Positions 7,060-14,432 of a stretch of 14,537 nt of DNA are shown one piece after another. The translations under genes and the position numbers were made by a program. A model generated the notes under the pieces. It did not search any database. It saw nothing but the letters and a program-made list of their open reading frames with translations, and was not told where the DNA came from. How positions within the stretch are numbered: the stretch's first letter is position 1; every line of letters begins with the position of its first letter. The DNA lies in NCBI RefSeq assembly GCF_018336475.1, contig NZ_CP048741.1:2390325-2404861 (forward strand), in the 5' to 3' direction. Source of the stretch: Romboutsia sp. 13368. Its GTDB lineage: Bacteria; Bacillota; Clostridia; Peptostreptococcales; Peptostreptococcaceae.

Positions 7060-7082
7060 CATCATATATTTATAAAAGTTAG
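7054..7082 (-). promoter_or_regulatory. Possible birA promoter
   Basis: TATAAT (minus strand, 7059-7054) has a weak -35 candidate CTAACT (7082-7077) 17 bases upstream, matching three of six positions. A promoter is expected here because a strong terminator separates birA from ftsH. A second TATAAT from the duplicated copy lies at 7021-7016 with no good -35. Start-site mapping is needed to choose. Confidence 0.35.
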
Positions 7083-7107
7083 TACACAGTAATTATTTAT
7101 ATACTTT

Positions 7108-7149
7108 TATAAACTAAAAAGAGCCTTTAAAGGCTCTTTTTAGTTTATA
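7108..7149 (-). terminator. Perfect palindromic terminator after ftsH
   Basis: A 42-base perfect inverted repeat (arms 7108-7128 and 7129-7149) begins 2 bases after the ftsH stop. The GC-containing core GAGCCTTT/AAAGGCTC is flanked by A-runs on one side and T-runs on the other, so it can terminate in either direction. On the minus strand it ends the tilS-ftsH unit. Confidence 0.9.
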
Positions 7150-7151
7150 TA

Positions 7152-9116
7152 TTAATTTTTATCTGTCTTATCTGAATCTTCATTATTTCTAGTTAAATCC
7201 ATATCTAATTTTAATTCTTTAGATAAAGTTTCTCTTTTTTCTAAAGTTTCACCATTTTCTATCTTATCATCTTTTTTTAATTCTAAAACTTCTAATGGTA
7301 ATTCTTTATTAAACGCTTTTACAAATTGATCTGCATCTAATGTTTCATATACTAATAATGCTTTAGCTACGTATTCTAATCTATCCATATTATCTTGTAA
7401 TATCTTTTTAGTTTGCTTATAAGATTCATCAACTATTCTTCCAATTTCCTTATCTATTTCATAAGCTACTTCTTCAGAATAATTTTTCTTACTTGCCAAG
7501 CTATTACCTAAGAATACTTCATCATCAGAATCACCAAATGTCATAGGTCCTAATTTTTCACTCATACCATATTTAGTAACCATATTTCTAGCAGTTGAAG
7601 AAACTCTTTCTAAGTCATTTGATGCTCCTGTAGATATATCATCTAAAGTTAATTCCTCAGCTACTCTACCTCCAAGTAATACAACTATATTTTCTTTCAT
7701 TTCATTTTTAGTTGCATAGAACTTATCTTCAACTGGAAGTTGCATAGTGAATCCTCCTGCTCTTCCTCTTGGAACTATTGTAACTTGATGTACTGGACTT
7801 ACATTAGGTAATACATGCGCACAAACTGCATGCCCCGCTTCATGATAAGCTGTAAGTTTTCTTTCTGGCTCGCTTATAACTCTAGATTTTTTAGCTACAC
7901 CTGCTATAACCTTTGTTATAGCTTCTTCTATAGTTTCCATATGAATTTTCTTTTCTCTTTTTCTAGCAGTAAGTATTGCTGCCTCATTCATTAAGTTTTC
8001 TATATCAGCTGGAGTAAATCCAGGTGTTCTTCTTGCTAATACTTCTATTTTTACATCATCGGCTAAAGGTTTATTTCTTGAGTGAACTTTAAATATAGCC
8101 TCTCTACCTTTTACATCTGGAGCTCCTACAACAACCTGTCTATCAAATCTTCCTGGTCTAAGTAGTGCAGGGTCTAATATATCTGGTCTATTTGTAGCAG
8201 CCATTATTATTATACCTTGGTTTACTCCGAAACCATCCATTTCAACAAGTAATTGGTTAAGAGTTTGCTCTCTTTCATCATGGCCACCGCCAAGACCTGC
8301 TCCTCTTTTTCTACCAACAGCATCTATCTCATCTATAAATATTATCGCTGGAGCATTTTTCTTTGCTTGCTCGAATAAATCTCTAACTCTTGAAGCACCA
8401 ACCCCAACAAACATTTCAACAAAATCAGAACCACTTATACTAAAGAATGGTACTCCTGCTTCTCCTGCTACAGCTCTTGATAGGTAAGTTTTACCTGTAC
8501 CTGGAGGTCCAACCATAAGTATACCTTTTGGTATTCTAGCACCTAAGTCTATGTATTTTTTAGGATTTTTTAAGAAATCAACAACTTCTTGTAAATCTTC
8601 TTTTTCTTCATTTAAACCTGCAACATCCTTAAATGTTACTCTTGTTTTCTCGTCATCTTTATGAACCTTCGCTTTTGATTTACCAAAGTTCATAACTTTT
8701 CCGCCTCCACCTTGAGACTGATTCATAAATACAAACCAAATTATTACCATAAAGAATATTAGTAGTAATGTTGGTAGTAATTCTACAAACCAAGGTGTAG
8801 ATGGTTTAGCTTCTCCACCAAATACTATTTTTCCTTCTTTAGCTTGGTCTAATACCTCTTTAGAAAGAGTATCTCCCATTATTTCTTCAGGAACATAAGA
8901 TCTAAATTTAGTATTTGAATCTTTTATTGTTCCTTCTACAGCTGTATCATTTATAAAGTATAATCTTGATATATTTTCATTAGCTAATTCTCTATATACT
9001 TTTGAAAACTCCATAGTTTCCACTTTTTGTGTAGGTTCTCCTGAAAATTGAACTATTCCTACAATTATTATAAAAATTACTAGGTAGAAACCTATTCCTT
9101 TGAAAAATTTATTCAA
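7152..9116 (-). CDS. ftsH: ATP-dependent zinc metalloprotease FtsH
   Basis: Membrane-anchored AAA+ protease that degrades misassembled membrane proteins and regulators. With the TTG start used here it is 654 residues: a first membrane segment (about 6-24), an extracytoplasmic domain (about 28-105), a second membrane segment (about 109-132), then the AAA module with Walker A GPPGTGKT (203-210), Walker B IIFIDEID (258-265) and second region of homology NRPDILDPALLRPGRFDR. The protease domain has the zinc motif HEAGH (425-429) and a third ligand Asp in SNDLER (D501). An ATG at 9134 is possible, but AAAGGAGG lies within that extension, 7 bases before TTG 9116, which gives the normal N-terminus MNKFFKGIG. 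It follows tilS closely. The hypoxanthine phosphoribosyltransferase gene often found between them is absent. The last 40 residues are charged and low in complexity. Confidence 0.96.
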   Translation of the reverse strand: MNKFFKGIGFYLVIFIIIVGIVQFSGEPTQKVETMEFSKVYRELANENISRLYFINDTAVEGTIKDSNTKFRSYVPEEIMGDTLSKEVLDQAKEGKIVFGGEAKPSTPWFVELLPTLLLIFFMVIIWFVFMNQSQGGGGKVMNFGKSKAKVHKDDEKTRVTFKDVAGLNEEKEDLQEVVDFLKNPKKYIDLGARIPKGILMVGPPGTGKTYLSRAVAGEAGVPFFSISGSDFVEMFVGVGASRVRDLFEQAKKNAPAIIFIDEIDAVGRKRGAGLGGGHDEREQTLNQLLVEMDGFGVNQGIIIMAATNRPDILDPALLRPGRFDRQVVVGAPDVKGREAIFKVHSRNKPLADDVKIEVLARRTPGFTPADIENLMNEAAILTARKREKKIHMETIEEAITKVIAGVAKKSRVISEPERKLTAYHEAGHAVCAHVLPNVSPVHQVTIVPRGRAGGFTMQLPVEDKFYATKNEMKENIVVLLGGRVAEELTLDDISTGASNDLERVSSTARNMVTKYGMSEKLGPMTFGDSDDEVFLGNSLASKKNYSEEVAYEIDKEIGRIVDESYKQTKKILQDNMDRLEYVAKALLVYETLDADQFVKAFNKELPLEVLELKKDDKIENGETLEKRETLSKELKLDMDLTRNNEDSDKTDKN

Positions 9117-9147
9117 AAGAAGCCCTCCTTTCATATGTTGTTTTATT

Positions 9148-10533
9148 CTATAGTTTCTTAAAGATAATCTTTAAGACTTCTTTTGTATTTTCATCTATTT
9201 TATAATTTTCACTAGACTTATATTCTCCAACTTGTAATATACCTTCTTCATCAACTACAACTGGTATCTTACATCTTTCTTCTCTTGGTATCTTTAAGTC
9301 TATAAATAGATCCTTAAGTTTTTTAGTCCCTCCAGCAAGCTTTATTTTATCTCCTTGCTGTCTATTTCGTATAACAATACCTCCTTTTATCTTGTTAAAA
9401 TCAAACCCTCTAGACATTTTGTCTACTTTTCCACTTTTATATCTATCTATAGTCATTGTTTGGGTTTCAATTATAGAATTTATTTCTTTTATCTTAACAA
9501 ATCCATTACTAGGTATATTATAAGAAAACTCAATTTCCTCCTCTACTATCTCTGTAGTAGTTAACATTATAGAACTTTTTCTTCTATATACAAATACACC
9601 TCTTGGAAGAGTTAACATCTTATTAATCTTAGATTCACTTTCAAGCTCCATTACATCGTCTATATGTTTTTGGTCTATAAAATTAGTATCACCTAAGATA
9701 GCTTTTATACCTTTTCTTAATACCCTTACTTTTATTGCATTATGTAACCTCTTAAAACTATTTATGTCTACTTCAACTGAATCAGAACTAACTTTGCATA
9801 TATTCTTAAACTTTATTTCAGCATCAGATTCAATATAGTCACTATCAGTTTTTAAATTATTGCTCATCCTTACTATAGATTCTATTAAATTAGTATTAAA
9901 ATTATCCTTCATATATGGTATAAGTTCTAATCTAATTTTATTTCTAGTGTAAATATTTTCTAAATTACTCTCATCTATTCTAGGATTTAAATTATGTACT
10001 TCACAATATTCCTCTATTTCTTTTCTTTCTACATCTAAAAGAGGTCTGATTATACCATTTTCTCTAGCATATTCTATGCCTCTAAGTCCCTGAAGTCCAG
10101 TACCTCTCATTATTCTCATAAGTACTGTTTCTGCTTGGTCATTTAAGTTATGACCAATAGCTATTTTATTCGACTTAGTTTTTTGTTTTATTTCATTAAA
10201 CATTTCATATCTAAGCTTTCTTGCTCCTTCTTCAATAGACATACCATTGTCTTTACAGTATTTAGGAACATCTATAGATTTTAGAAAATAAGTTATACCC
10301 ATTTTCTCACATATATCTGAAACGTATAATGCATCCTTTTGAGCTTCTATTCCTCTTATTTGATGATTCAAATGAGCTACATATAATTCTATATTTAATT
10401 TTTCTTTAAGTCTATTCAATATGTGTAAAAGGCAAACTGAGTCAGGTCCTCCAGATATACCTAATACAATTTTATCTCCATCTTCTATTAAGTTATGTTT
10501 ATCTATAGTACTTAATACTTTTTCAAAAACCAT
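9148..10533 (-). CDS. tilS: tRNA(Ile)-lysidine synthetase
   Basis: Modifies the wobble cytidine of the CAU anticodon of a minor tRNA-Ile to lysidine, changing its identity from Met to Ile; normally essential. The 461-residue protein has the PP-loop ATPase motif SGGPDS (27-32), LNHQIRG and GHNLNDQAETVLMRIMRGTG in the N-terminal domain (about 1-210), a linker, and a C-terminal TilS domain (about 385-461) containing RNRQQGDKIKLAGGTKKLKD. The ATG at 10533 has AGAGG 7 bases upstream. It lies 13 bases ahead of the longest ftsH frame (31 ahead of the TTG start), so they are cotranscribed. The 174-base region upstream holds a terminator, a 20-bp palindrome and a hairpin; no strong promoter is evident beyond an isolated TATAAT at 10645-10640. 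Confidence 0.96.
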   Translation of the reverse strand: MVFEKVLSTIDKHNLIEDGDKIVLGISGGPDSVCLLHILNRLKEKLNIELYVAHLNHQIRGIEAQKDALYVSDICEKMGITYFLKSIDVPKYCKDNGMSIEEGARKLRYEMFNEIKQKTKSNKIAIGHNLNDQAETVLMRIMRGTGLQGLRGIEYARENGIIRPLLDVERKEIEEYCEVHNLNPRIDESNLENIYTRNKIRLELIPYMKDNFNTNLIESIVRMSNNLKTDSDYIESDAEIKFKNICKVSSDSVEVDINSFKRLHNAIKVRVLRKGIKAILGDTNFIDQKHIDDVMELESESKINKMLTLPRGVFVYRRKSSIMLTTTEIVEEEIEFSYNIPSNGFVKIKEINSIIETQTMTIDRYKSGKVDKMSRGFDFNKIKGGIVIRNRQQGDKIKLAGGTKKLKDLFIDLKIPREERCKIPVVVDEEGILQVGEYKSSENYKIDENTKEVLKIIFKKL

Positions 10534-10572
10534 ATTTATACCTCTTACATTTAGTTTTTTATAACTCGTATC

Positions 10573-10597
10573 TATAGTTTTCTATAAAAAAACTATA
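10573..10597 (-). other. Hairpin in tilS leader
   Basis: A 9-bp A/T-rich inverted repeat (10573-10581 and 10589-10597) with a 7-base loop lies about 40 bases upstream of tilS. On the minus strand it is not followed by a T-run. It is weak and could be chance in such AT-rich DNA. Confidence 0.35.
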
Positions 10598-10605
10598 ATC
10601 CCTTG

Positions 10606-10625
10606 TGTAAATTTTAAAATTTACA
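10606..10625. promoter_or_regulatory. 20-bp perfect palindrome upstream of tilS, possible operator
   Basis: The two 10-bp halves (10606-10615 and 10616-10625; half-site TGTAAATTTT) are exact inverted repeats with no spacer. The site lies about 80-100 bases upstream of tilS and just downstream of a TATAAT at 10645-10640, a position suited to an operator or to a leader hairpin. I do not recognise it as the site of a named regulator. Confidence 0.4.
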
Positions 10626-10653
10626 AACTTTGTATAATTATTATAATACCAAA

Positions 10654-10688
10654 TAAATTAAACAAAAGGTAGTATTTTAACTACCTTT
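10654..10688 (-). terminator. Terminator after the DUF1934 gene
   Basis: A 9-bp stem (10665-10673 and 10680-10688; core AAAGGTAG/CTACCTTT) with a 6-base loop begins 20 bases after the DUF1934 stop. On the minus strand it is followed by TGTTTAATTT, a broken T-tract. It probably separates this gene from tilS-ftsH, perhaps incompletely. Confidence 0.7.
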
Positions 10689-10707
10689 ATAAAATTTGTA
10701 TACTATA

Positions 10708-11124
10708 TTATATATTATACTCTATTGAAATATTAATTTCATTTCTACCTTTAAATAAATCTAATATATTAATATTATATTCTATATTTAATTTTATATA
10801 ATTTTTTTCACTTCTATCTATTTCTAATTTATTTGTTTCTGTTTCAATTATAAATAAACCTTGATTAGTTCTATATCTTGTTTCATGTTTATAATTTTCT
10901 TTGAAAACCATTAATGAATTAACAGTTCCAAATTTTTTAATAGAAACTTCATCATCTGATATTTTTATAGTAGTTGTTATTTTTTCTCCATCTTCTATTT
11001 CTTCATAAACTACATATATATCATCTTTTTTTTCAAATATTTTTCCTATAGTCTTTAATTCCATAGTATCTGTATTTTTATTTTCATCATATTGTTTTGT
11101 AAGTATACTTAATTTTGCTTCCAA
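10708..11124 (-). CDS. DUF1934 (YwiB-like) protein
   Basis: Small predicted cytoplasmic protein of the DUF1934 family, thought to fold as a calycin-like beta barrel; function unknown. With the TTG start it has 138 residues, close to the family length of about 140. Alternating beta-strand sequence runs throughout (DIYVVYEE, TTTIKISDDEVSIKKFG, RYRTNQGLFIIETET, INILDLFKGRNEINISIEY), with the usual conserved FGTVNS-like and T.....L.....G.. features. There is no signal peptide. The longest frame begins at ATG 11163, but that lies inside a terminator-like hairpin and has no ribosome binding site. GGGGAGGA lies 6 bases before TTG 11124, giving MEAKLSILTKQ. It follows murI after the hairpin and is closed by its own terminator. 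Family assignment is by pattern recognition and needs an HMM check. Confidence 0.78.
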   Translation of the reverse strand: MEAKLSILTKQYDENKNTDTMELKTIGKIFEKKDDIYVVYEEIEDGEKITTTIKISDDEVSIKKFGTVNSLMVFKENYKHETRYRTNQGLFIIETETNKLEIDRSEKNYIKLNIEYNINILDLFKGRNEINISIEYNI

Positions 11125-11138
11125 AGTAATTCCTCCCC

Positions 11139-11181
11139 TAAAACAAGTATAAACTTTAAGCAATCGCTCAAAGTTTATACT
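11139..11181 (-). terminator. Terminator-like hairpin between murI and DUF1934
   Basis: A 16-bp stem (11146-11161 and 11166-11181) with a four-base GATT loop contains a single G-U pair when read as minus-strand RNA. It starts 13 bases after the murI stop and is followed by TTGTTTT, then the ribosome binding site of the next gene. It probably ends or attenuates the ddl-murI transcript. No separate promoter for DUF1934 is visible downstream, so partial read-through is likely. Confidence 0.7.
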
Positions 11182-11194
11182 CGAATTGATATTT

Positions 11195-11995
11195 TTATAT
11201 TCTTACATTTTTTATATCATCTATTTCTTTCTTTAAAAATTCCTCTGCAATAGCAGCAAATTTTTCAGGTATATCAGATACATAATACTCATACTTAGGT
11301 TCTTCACCTATATCGCCTCTAAGCATGTCATTTTCATCTAATATCCTCTTTAAATCCTTTGCTGTTTCTTTGGCTGGATTTACTAAAGTGACTTTTTCTC
11401 CAACAATTTCTCCAATTGTTTTCTTTAATAATGGATAATGAGTACATCCTAACACTAAAGAGTCTATACCTTCTTTCATTAAATCATCTAAATATCTTTT
11501 AGCTGTTAATGATGCTATATCTGTATTAGCCCAACCTTCTTCTACAATAGGAACAAATAATGGACATGATTTATCTACTATCTTAATTTCCGGGTCTAGC
11601 TTTGAAATTTCTGCATTATATGCTTTCGATCTTATAGTTCCATCCGTACCTATTATTCCAACAACCTTGTTCTTAGTTGTATATACTGCTGTTCTAGCTC
11701 CAGCTTCTATAACTCCAAGTATGGGAATATCATACTTTTCATTTGCTTCCTTTAATGCTCTAGCTGTTGCTGTATTACATGCTATAACTATAGCCTTTAC
11801 ATTTTTCGAAATTAAAAAATCTATAGCTTGGAAAGTATATTTAATTATAGTTTCTTTAGATCTTGGTCCATATGGAACTCTAGCTGTATCACCAAAGTAA
11901 ACTATATTTTCATTTGGTGTAATTTTCATTATTTCCTTTAATACGGTAAGTCCACCTAATCCTGAATCAAATACACCTATTGGTCTATTATTCAT
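11195..11995 (-). CDS. murI: Glutamate racemase
   Basis: Cofactor-independent enzyme that converts L-Glu to D-Glu for the peptidoglycan stem peptide. The product is 266 residues from ATG 11995. The two catalytic cysteines sit in ACNTATA (C73) and GCTHYPLL (C184, with H186), and the N-terminal GVFDSGLGGLTV carries the conserved Asp10 and Ser11. Upstream codons extend the frame to GTG 12004, but that GTG is part of the ribosome binding site AGGTG, so ATG 11995 is preferred. The ribosome binding site overlaps the end of ddl (stop at 12010), so the two genes form one operon that supplies D-amino acid precursors for the cell wall. A hairpin follows. Confidence 0.96.
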   Translation of the reverse strand: MNNRPIGVFDSGLGGLTVLKEIMKITPNENIVYFGDTARVPYGPRSKETIIKYTFQAIDFLISKNVKAIVIACNTATARALKEANEKYDIPILGVIEAGARTAVYTTKNKVVGIIGTDGTIRSKAYNAEISKLDPEIKIVDKSCPLFVPIVEEGWANTDIASLTAKRYLDDLMKEGIDSLVLGCTHYPLLKKTIGEIVGEKVTLVNPAKETAKDLKRILDENDMLRGDIGEEPKYEYYVSDIPEKFAAIAEEFLKKEIDDIKNVRI

Positions 11996-12009
11996 TAGTA
12001 ACACCTGCT

Positions 12010-13077
12010 TTACTTCTTAGAGTCTAACGCTAACTCTATAATGCTATCTATAAGATTAGAATATTCTAATCCTGTAGCTTCCCACATTTTAGGATACATA
12101 CTTATATTTGTAAAACCAGGTAAAGTATTTATCTCATTTATAAATATTTCTCCTGAATTTTTATCTATAAAGAAATCTACTCTTGAAAGTCCTTTTCCAT
12201 CGATTCCTTTAAAGGCTTCTACTGCCATTTTTCTTATGTTTTCCATATCTTCAGATTTTATATTTGCTGGTATTTCATAAGTTGACGCACCATTTATATA
12301 TTTATCTTCATAGTCATAGAAATCTTTAGCTGGTTTTATTTCTCCTGCTATAGATGCTTTTACATCTTCATTTCCAAGAACAGCAACTTCTATTTCTCTT
12401 GCATCTATACCTTGCTCTAAAACTATTCTTGAATCATATTTTAAAGCTTCTTCTATACCTACTAAAAGCTCTTCTCTATTTGTAGATTTAGATATACCTA
12501 CACTTGAACCTAAGTTAGCTGGCTTTACAAATATAGGATAGTTTAATTTTTCTTCTATTTTATTTAATTCTTCTTCTTTATTTCTATTAAATTCCCATCT
12601 ATTTGTATCAGTATAGTTTACTTGTGGTAATCCTATCTCTGAGAATACTTTTTTACAGATAAGCTTATCCATACCTACACTAGAAGCTAAAACTCCACAT
12701 CCTACGTATGGTATTTGACTTATTTCAAATAATCCTTGTATTGTACCATCTTCTCCATATGGTCCATGTAAAACAGGGAATAATACATCTATTTTTTCTA
12801 CTCTTCCATCTTCAAATTTTAATCCAACTTCCTTATTTCCAGAAGGTATTAAATTTATTTCAACATTTTTATTAGCTAAATTAACCCAATTTCCGTTTTT
12901 GATGTTTTCTTCATCTCCATCATAAAACATCCATCTTCCATCTTTTGTTATTCCTATAGTAAAAATATTATATTTATCTTTATTAATATGCTTATAAATC
13001 GAAGCTGTCGATAATAGTGAAACTTCGTGTTCACCTGATTTTCCACCAAATATTAAAGCCACATTTATTTTATTCAT
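12010..13077 (-). CDS. ddl: D-alanine--D-alanine ligase
   Basis: ATP-grasp ligase making D-Ala-D-Ala for peptidoglycan. The 355 residues fit the family. Visible features are FGGKSGEHEVS (10-20), the active-site glutamate region GPYGEDGTIQG (105-115), the ATP-binding loop KPANLGSSVG (185-194), the omega loop FYDYEDKYING (253-263), and VDFFID and NEINTLPGFT (314-323) with the Mg-binding residues. The KY pair (259-260) of the omega loop is the type seen in D-Ala-D-Ala enzymes rather than in the D-lactate ligases of vancomycin resistance. The ATG at 13077 has AAAGGTG 8 bases upstream. It follows a terminator and heads the ddl-murI operon. The product is cytoplasmic. Confidence 0.96.
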   Translation of the reverse strand: MNKINVALIFGGKSGEHEVSLLSTASIYKHINKDKYNIFTIGITKDGRWMFYDGDEENIKNGNWVNLANKNVEINLIPSGNKEVGLKFEDGRVEKIDVLFPVLHGPYGEDGTIQGLFEISQIPYVGCGVLASSVGMDKLICKKVFSEIGLPQVNYTDTNRWEFNRNKEEELNKIEEKLNYPIFVKPANLGSSVGISKSTNREELLVGIEEALKYDSRIVLEQGIDAREIEVAVLGNEDVKASIAGEIKPAKDFYDYEDKYINGASTYEIPANIKSEDMENIRKMAVEAFKGIDGKGLSRVDFFIDKNSGEIFINEINTLPGFTNISMYPKMWEATGLEYSNLIDSIIELALDSKK

Positions 13078-13117
13078 AATCTGTTCACCTTTCTGCTAAT
13101 ATTTATTCACATCAAAT

Positions 13118-13123
13118 ATTATA
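13118..13123 (-). promoter_or_regulatory. Possible -10 box for ddl-murI
   Basis: TATAAT on the minus strand lies 40 bases upstream of ddl, between the previous terminator and the gene, where a promoter is expected. No convincing -35 hexamer lies 16-18 bases upstream; a TG dinucleotide occurs one base too far away for a classical extended -10. Treat as tentative. Confidence 0.35.
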
Positions 13124-13164
13124 TGCATTTTGCTATCTAAATGATTATTATAGTTTATTTTTAC

Positions 13165-13189
13165 AAAAAAATAAAGGAGCAAAAGCTCC
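13165..13189 (-). terminator. Terminator after the cell-wall hydrolase
   Basis: A short GC-rich stem, GGAGC/GCTCC (13176-13180 and 13185-13189) with a four-base loop, is followed on the minus strand by TTTATTTTTTT. It begins 28 bases after the hydrolase stop and separates the sporulation pair from ddl-murI. Confidence 0.75.
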
Positions 13190-13217
13190 AATATCGCCAT
13201 TTTAATTATATATTTTT

Positions 13218-13736
13218 CTATTTTGCAAATACGTGGTTTCCTATCCTCATATATGGATTTAGCGTCTTTATCCATTTACATGTAGCTATATCTGGATTCC
13301 AAAAGTAAATTGCTCTATTTGTTGGATCTTTTCCATATAATGCTTCTTGTGCTGCCGTGTAAGCAGACTCTGTAGGTTGCATATTTATAGAACCATCTTT
13401 GACAACAGAAAATGCATTCTTTTGGTATATAACATCTCTTATTGTATTAGGGAACCTAGGGTCTTTTACTCTATTTATAACGACAGCTGCCACAGCAACT
13501 TGTCCTTCATAACTTTCACCTCTAGCTTCACCTGTAACCAACTTAGATAAAAGTAATAATTCTTCATTTGTTATATTTATTACTTCTTTATTCTGTTGTT
13601 TTATACTTTTAGCTTGAATTGAGGATGCTTTTGTATCATAATTTACATCTATTTCATTGGAATATATTAGTTTTGTAGGAGTAAGCACACAAGTCAATAC
13701 TAATATTAAAACTTTAAGCTTATAACACCTATCCAT
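13218..13736 (-). CDS. SleB/CwlJ-type cell-wall hydrolase (Hydrolase_2)
   Basis: Predicted exported peptidoglycan or cortex hydrolase. From ATG 13736 it has 172 residues: an N-terminal hydrophobic export segment (about 6-23), a short polar linker (about 27-58), and one Hydrolase_2 domain (about 62-172) with LVTGEARGESYEGQVAVAAVVINR (broken here as GEARGE at 69-74 with the likely catalytic Glu, then VAVAAVVINRV), DPRFPNTIRDVIYQ, AIYFWNP and a final IGNHVFAK. There is no peptidoglycan-binding domain, unlike full SleB. A GTG at 13748 is part of the ribosome binding site AAGGAGTG; ATG 13736 is 11 bases from AAGGAG. It lies directly after spoIIR, so expression in the forespore and a role in spore wall remodelling or cortex metabolism are inferred. 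It could instead act on vegetative wall. Confidence 0.88.
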   Translation of the reverse strand: MDRCYKLKVLILVLTCVLTPTKLIYSNEIDVNYDTKASSIQAKSIKQQNKEVINITNEELLLLSKLVTGEARGESYEGQVAVAAVVINRVKDPRFPNTIRDVIYQKNAFSVVKDGSINMQPTESAYTAAQEALYGKDPTNRAIYFWNPDIATCKWIKTLNPYMRIGNHVFAK

Positions 13737-13761
13737 AAATATTGTCACTCCTTCAATGTTC

Positions 13762-14421
13762 TTATTTATTTATTATATCCTGTAATATTTCAACTATCTT
13801 AAATTTTATTTGAACTCTATTCACCTGTTTTTTATTACTTTGAGTTATTAACTCATATTCTTCTTCAGTTAATACTTCTCTCAATTTTTCATCTGTTTCT
13901 TTATCTATAATACCTTTTTGTTCATCTACAAAGCATAACGGTGGGAACATAACGCACCACCAGTTTTTGCCGCTACCCTCACCTATTATTATTCTTAACG
14001 CTTTATATTCTCCCGCAGGAAGAACTACATTAGAATACTGTTTAGTTGGAAATTGGCTATAATCTATTCCTACCTTTACATCATATTCATATCCATTTTC
14101 TAAAATAATATCTTTACTTATATTTTCAAGTTCTTCATATTCACTTTTTATTATTTTTTCACTTTCCTCTATACTATTAGAAAGTGCTAACTTTGGTTGT
14201 AAATAATCTATAACTGCATCTCTTACTTTTAATTTTAAATTTTGATCTTCATCTGAATCGCTATTTGCTATAACATGAAATCTTATTAACTTATTTTTAT
14301 AATCTTCTGATGCTGTACTTATTTTCTTTACTTCCCCACCAATTGATACTGTCATAGTTGATATAACTACAATTAAACTCAAAATTAATATACTTAATCT
14401 TATTTTTATTCTATTAATCAT
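13762..14421 (-). CDS. spoIIR: Stage II sporulation protein R
   Basis: Signal protein made in the forespore and exported to the intermembrane space, where it triggers SpoIIGA to process pro-sigma-E in the mother cell. The 219 residues include an N-terminal hydrophobic segment (about 7-27), which serves as signal or anchor, then the family motifs KLIRFHVIANSDSDEDQ (44-60), LKVRDAV (64-70), the segment LPAGEYKALRIIIGEG (134-149) and WWCVMFPPLCFVD (154-166), followed by a charged helical C-terminus. The ATG at 14421 has GAGGGGG 7 bases upstream. A sigma-F-like promoter lies close upstream, consistent with the known sigma-F control of spoIIR. The hydrolase gene follows 25 bases later in the same unit. 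Its presence shows that the organism is a spore former. Confidence 0.94.
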   Translation of the reverse strand: MINRIKIRLSILILSLIVVISTMTVSIGGEVKKISTASEDYKNKLIRFHVIANSDSDEDQNLKLKVRDAVIDYLQPKLALSNSIEESEKIIKSEYEELENISKDIILENGYEYDVKVGIDYSQFPTKQYSNVVLPAGEYKALRIIIGEGSGKNWWCVMFPPLCFVDEQKGIIDKETDEKLREVLTEEEYELITQSNKKQVNRVQIKFKIVEILQDIINK

Positions 14422-14432
14422 TATTAATCCCC

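Noticed and set aside
7071..7111. Inverted repeat TATAAAAGT / ACTTTTATA upstream of birA as a BirA operator
   Set aside because: Biotin operators in Firmicutes resemble TTGTTAAC with an inverted partner; these arms do not, are pure low-complexity A/T apart from one G/C pair, and overlap the ftsH terminator.
9116..9134. Longer FtsH N-terminus MKGGLL from ATG 9134
   Set aside because: The codons for this extension contain AAAGGAGG, a perfect ribosome binding site for TTG 9116, and no ribosome binding site precedes the ATG.
12010..13077. Ddl as a D-Ala-D-Lac (vancomycin resistance) ligase
   Set aside because: The omega loop has the KY pair typical of D-Ala-D-Ala enzymes, and no vanH or vanX neighbours are present.
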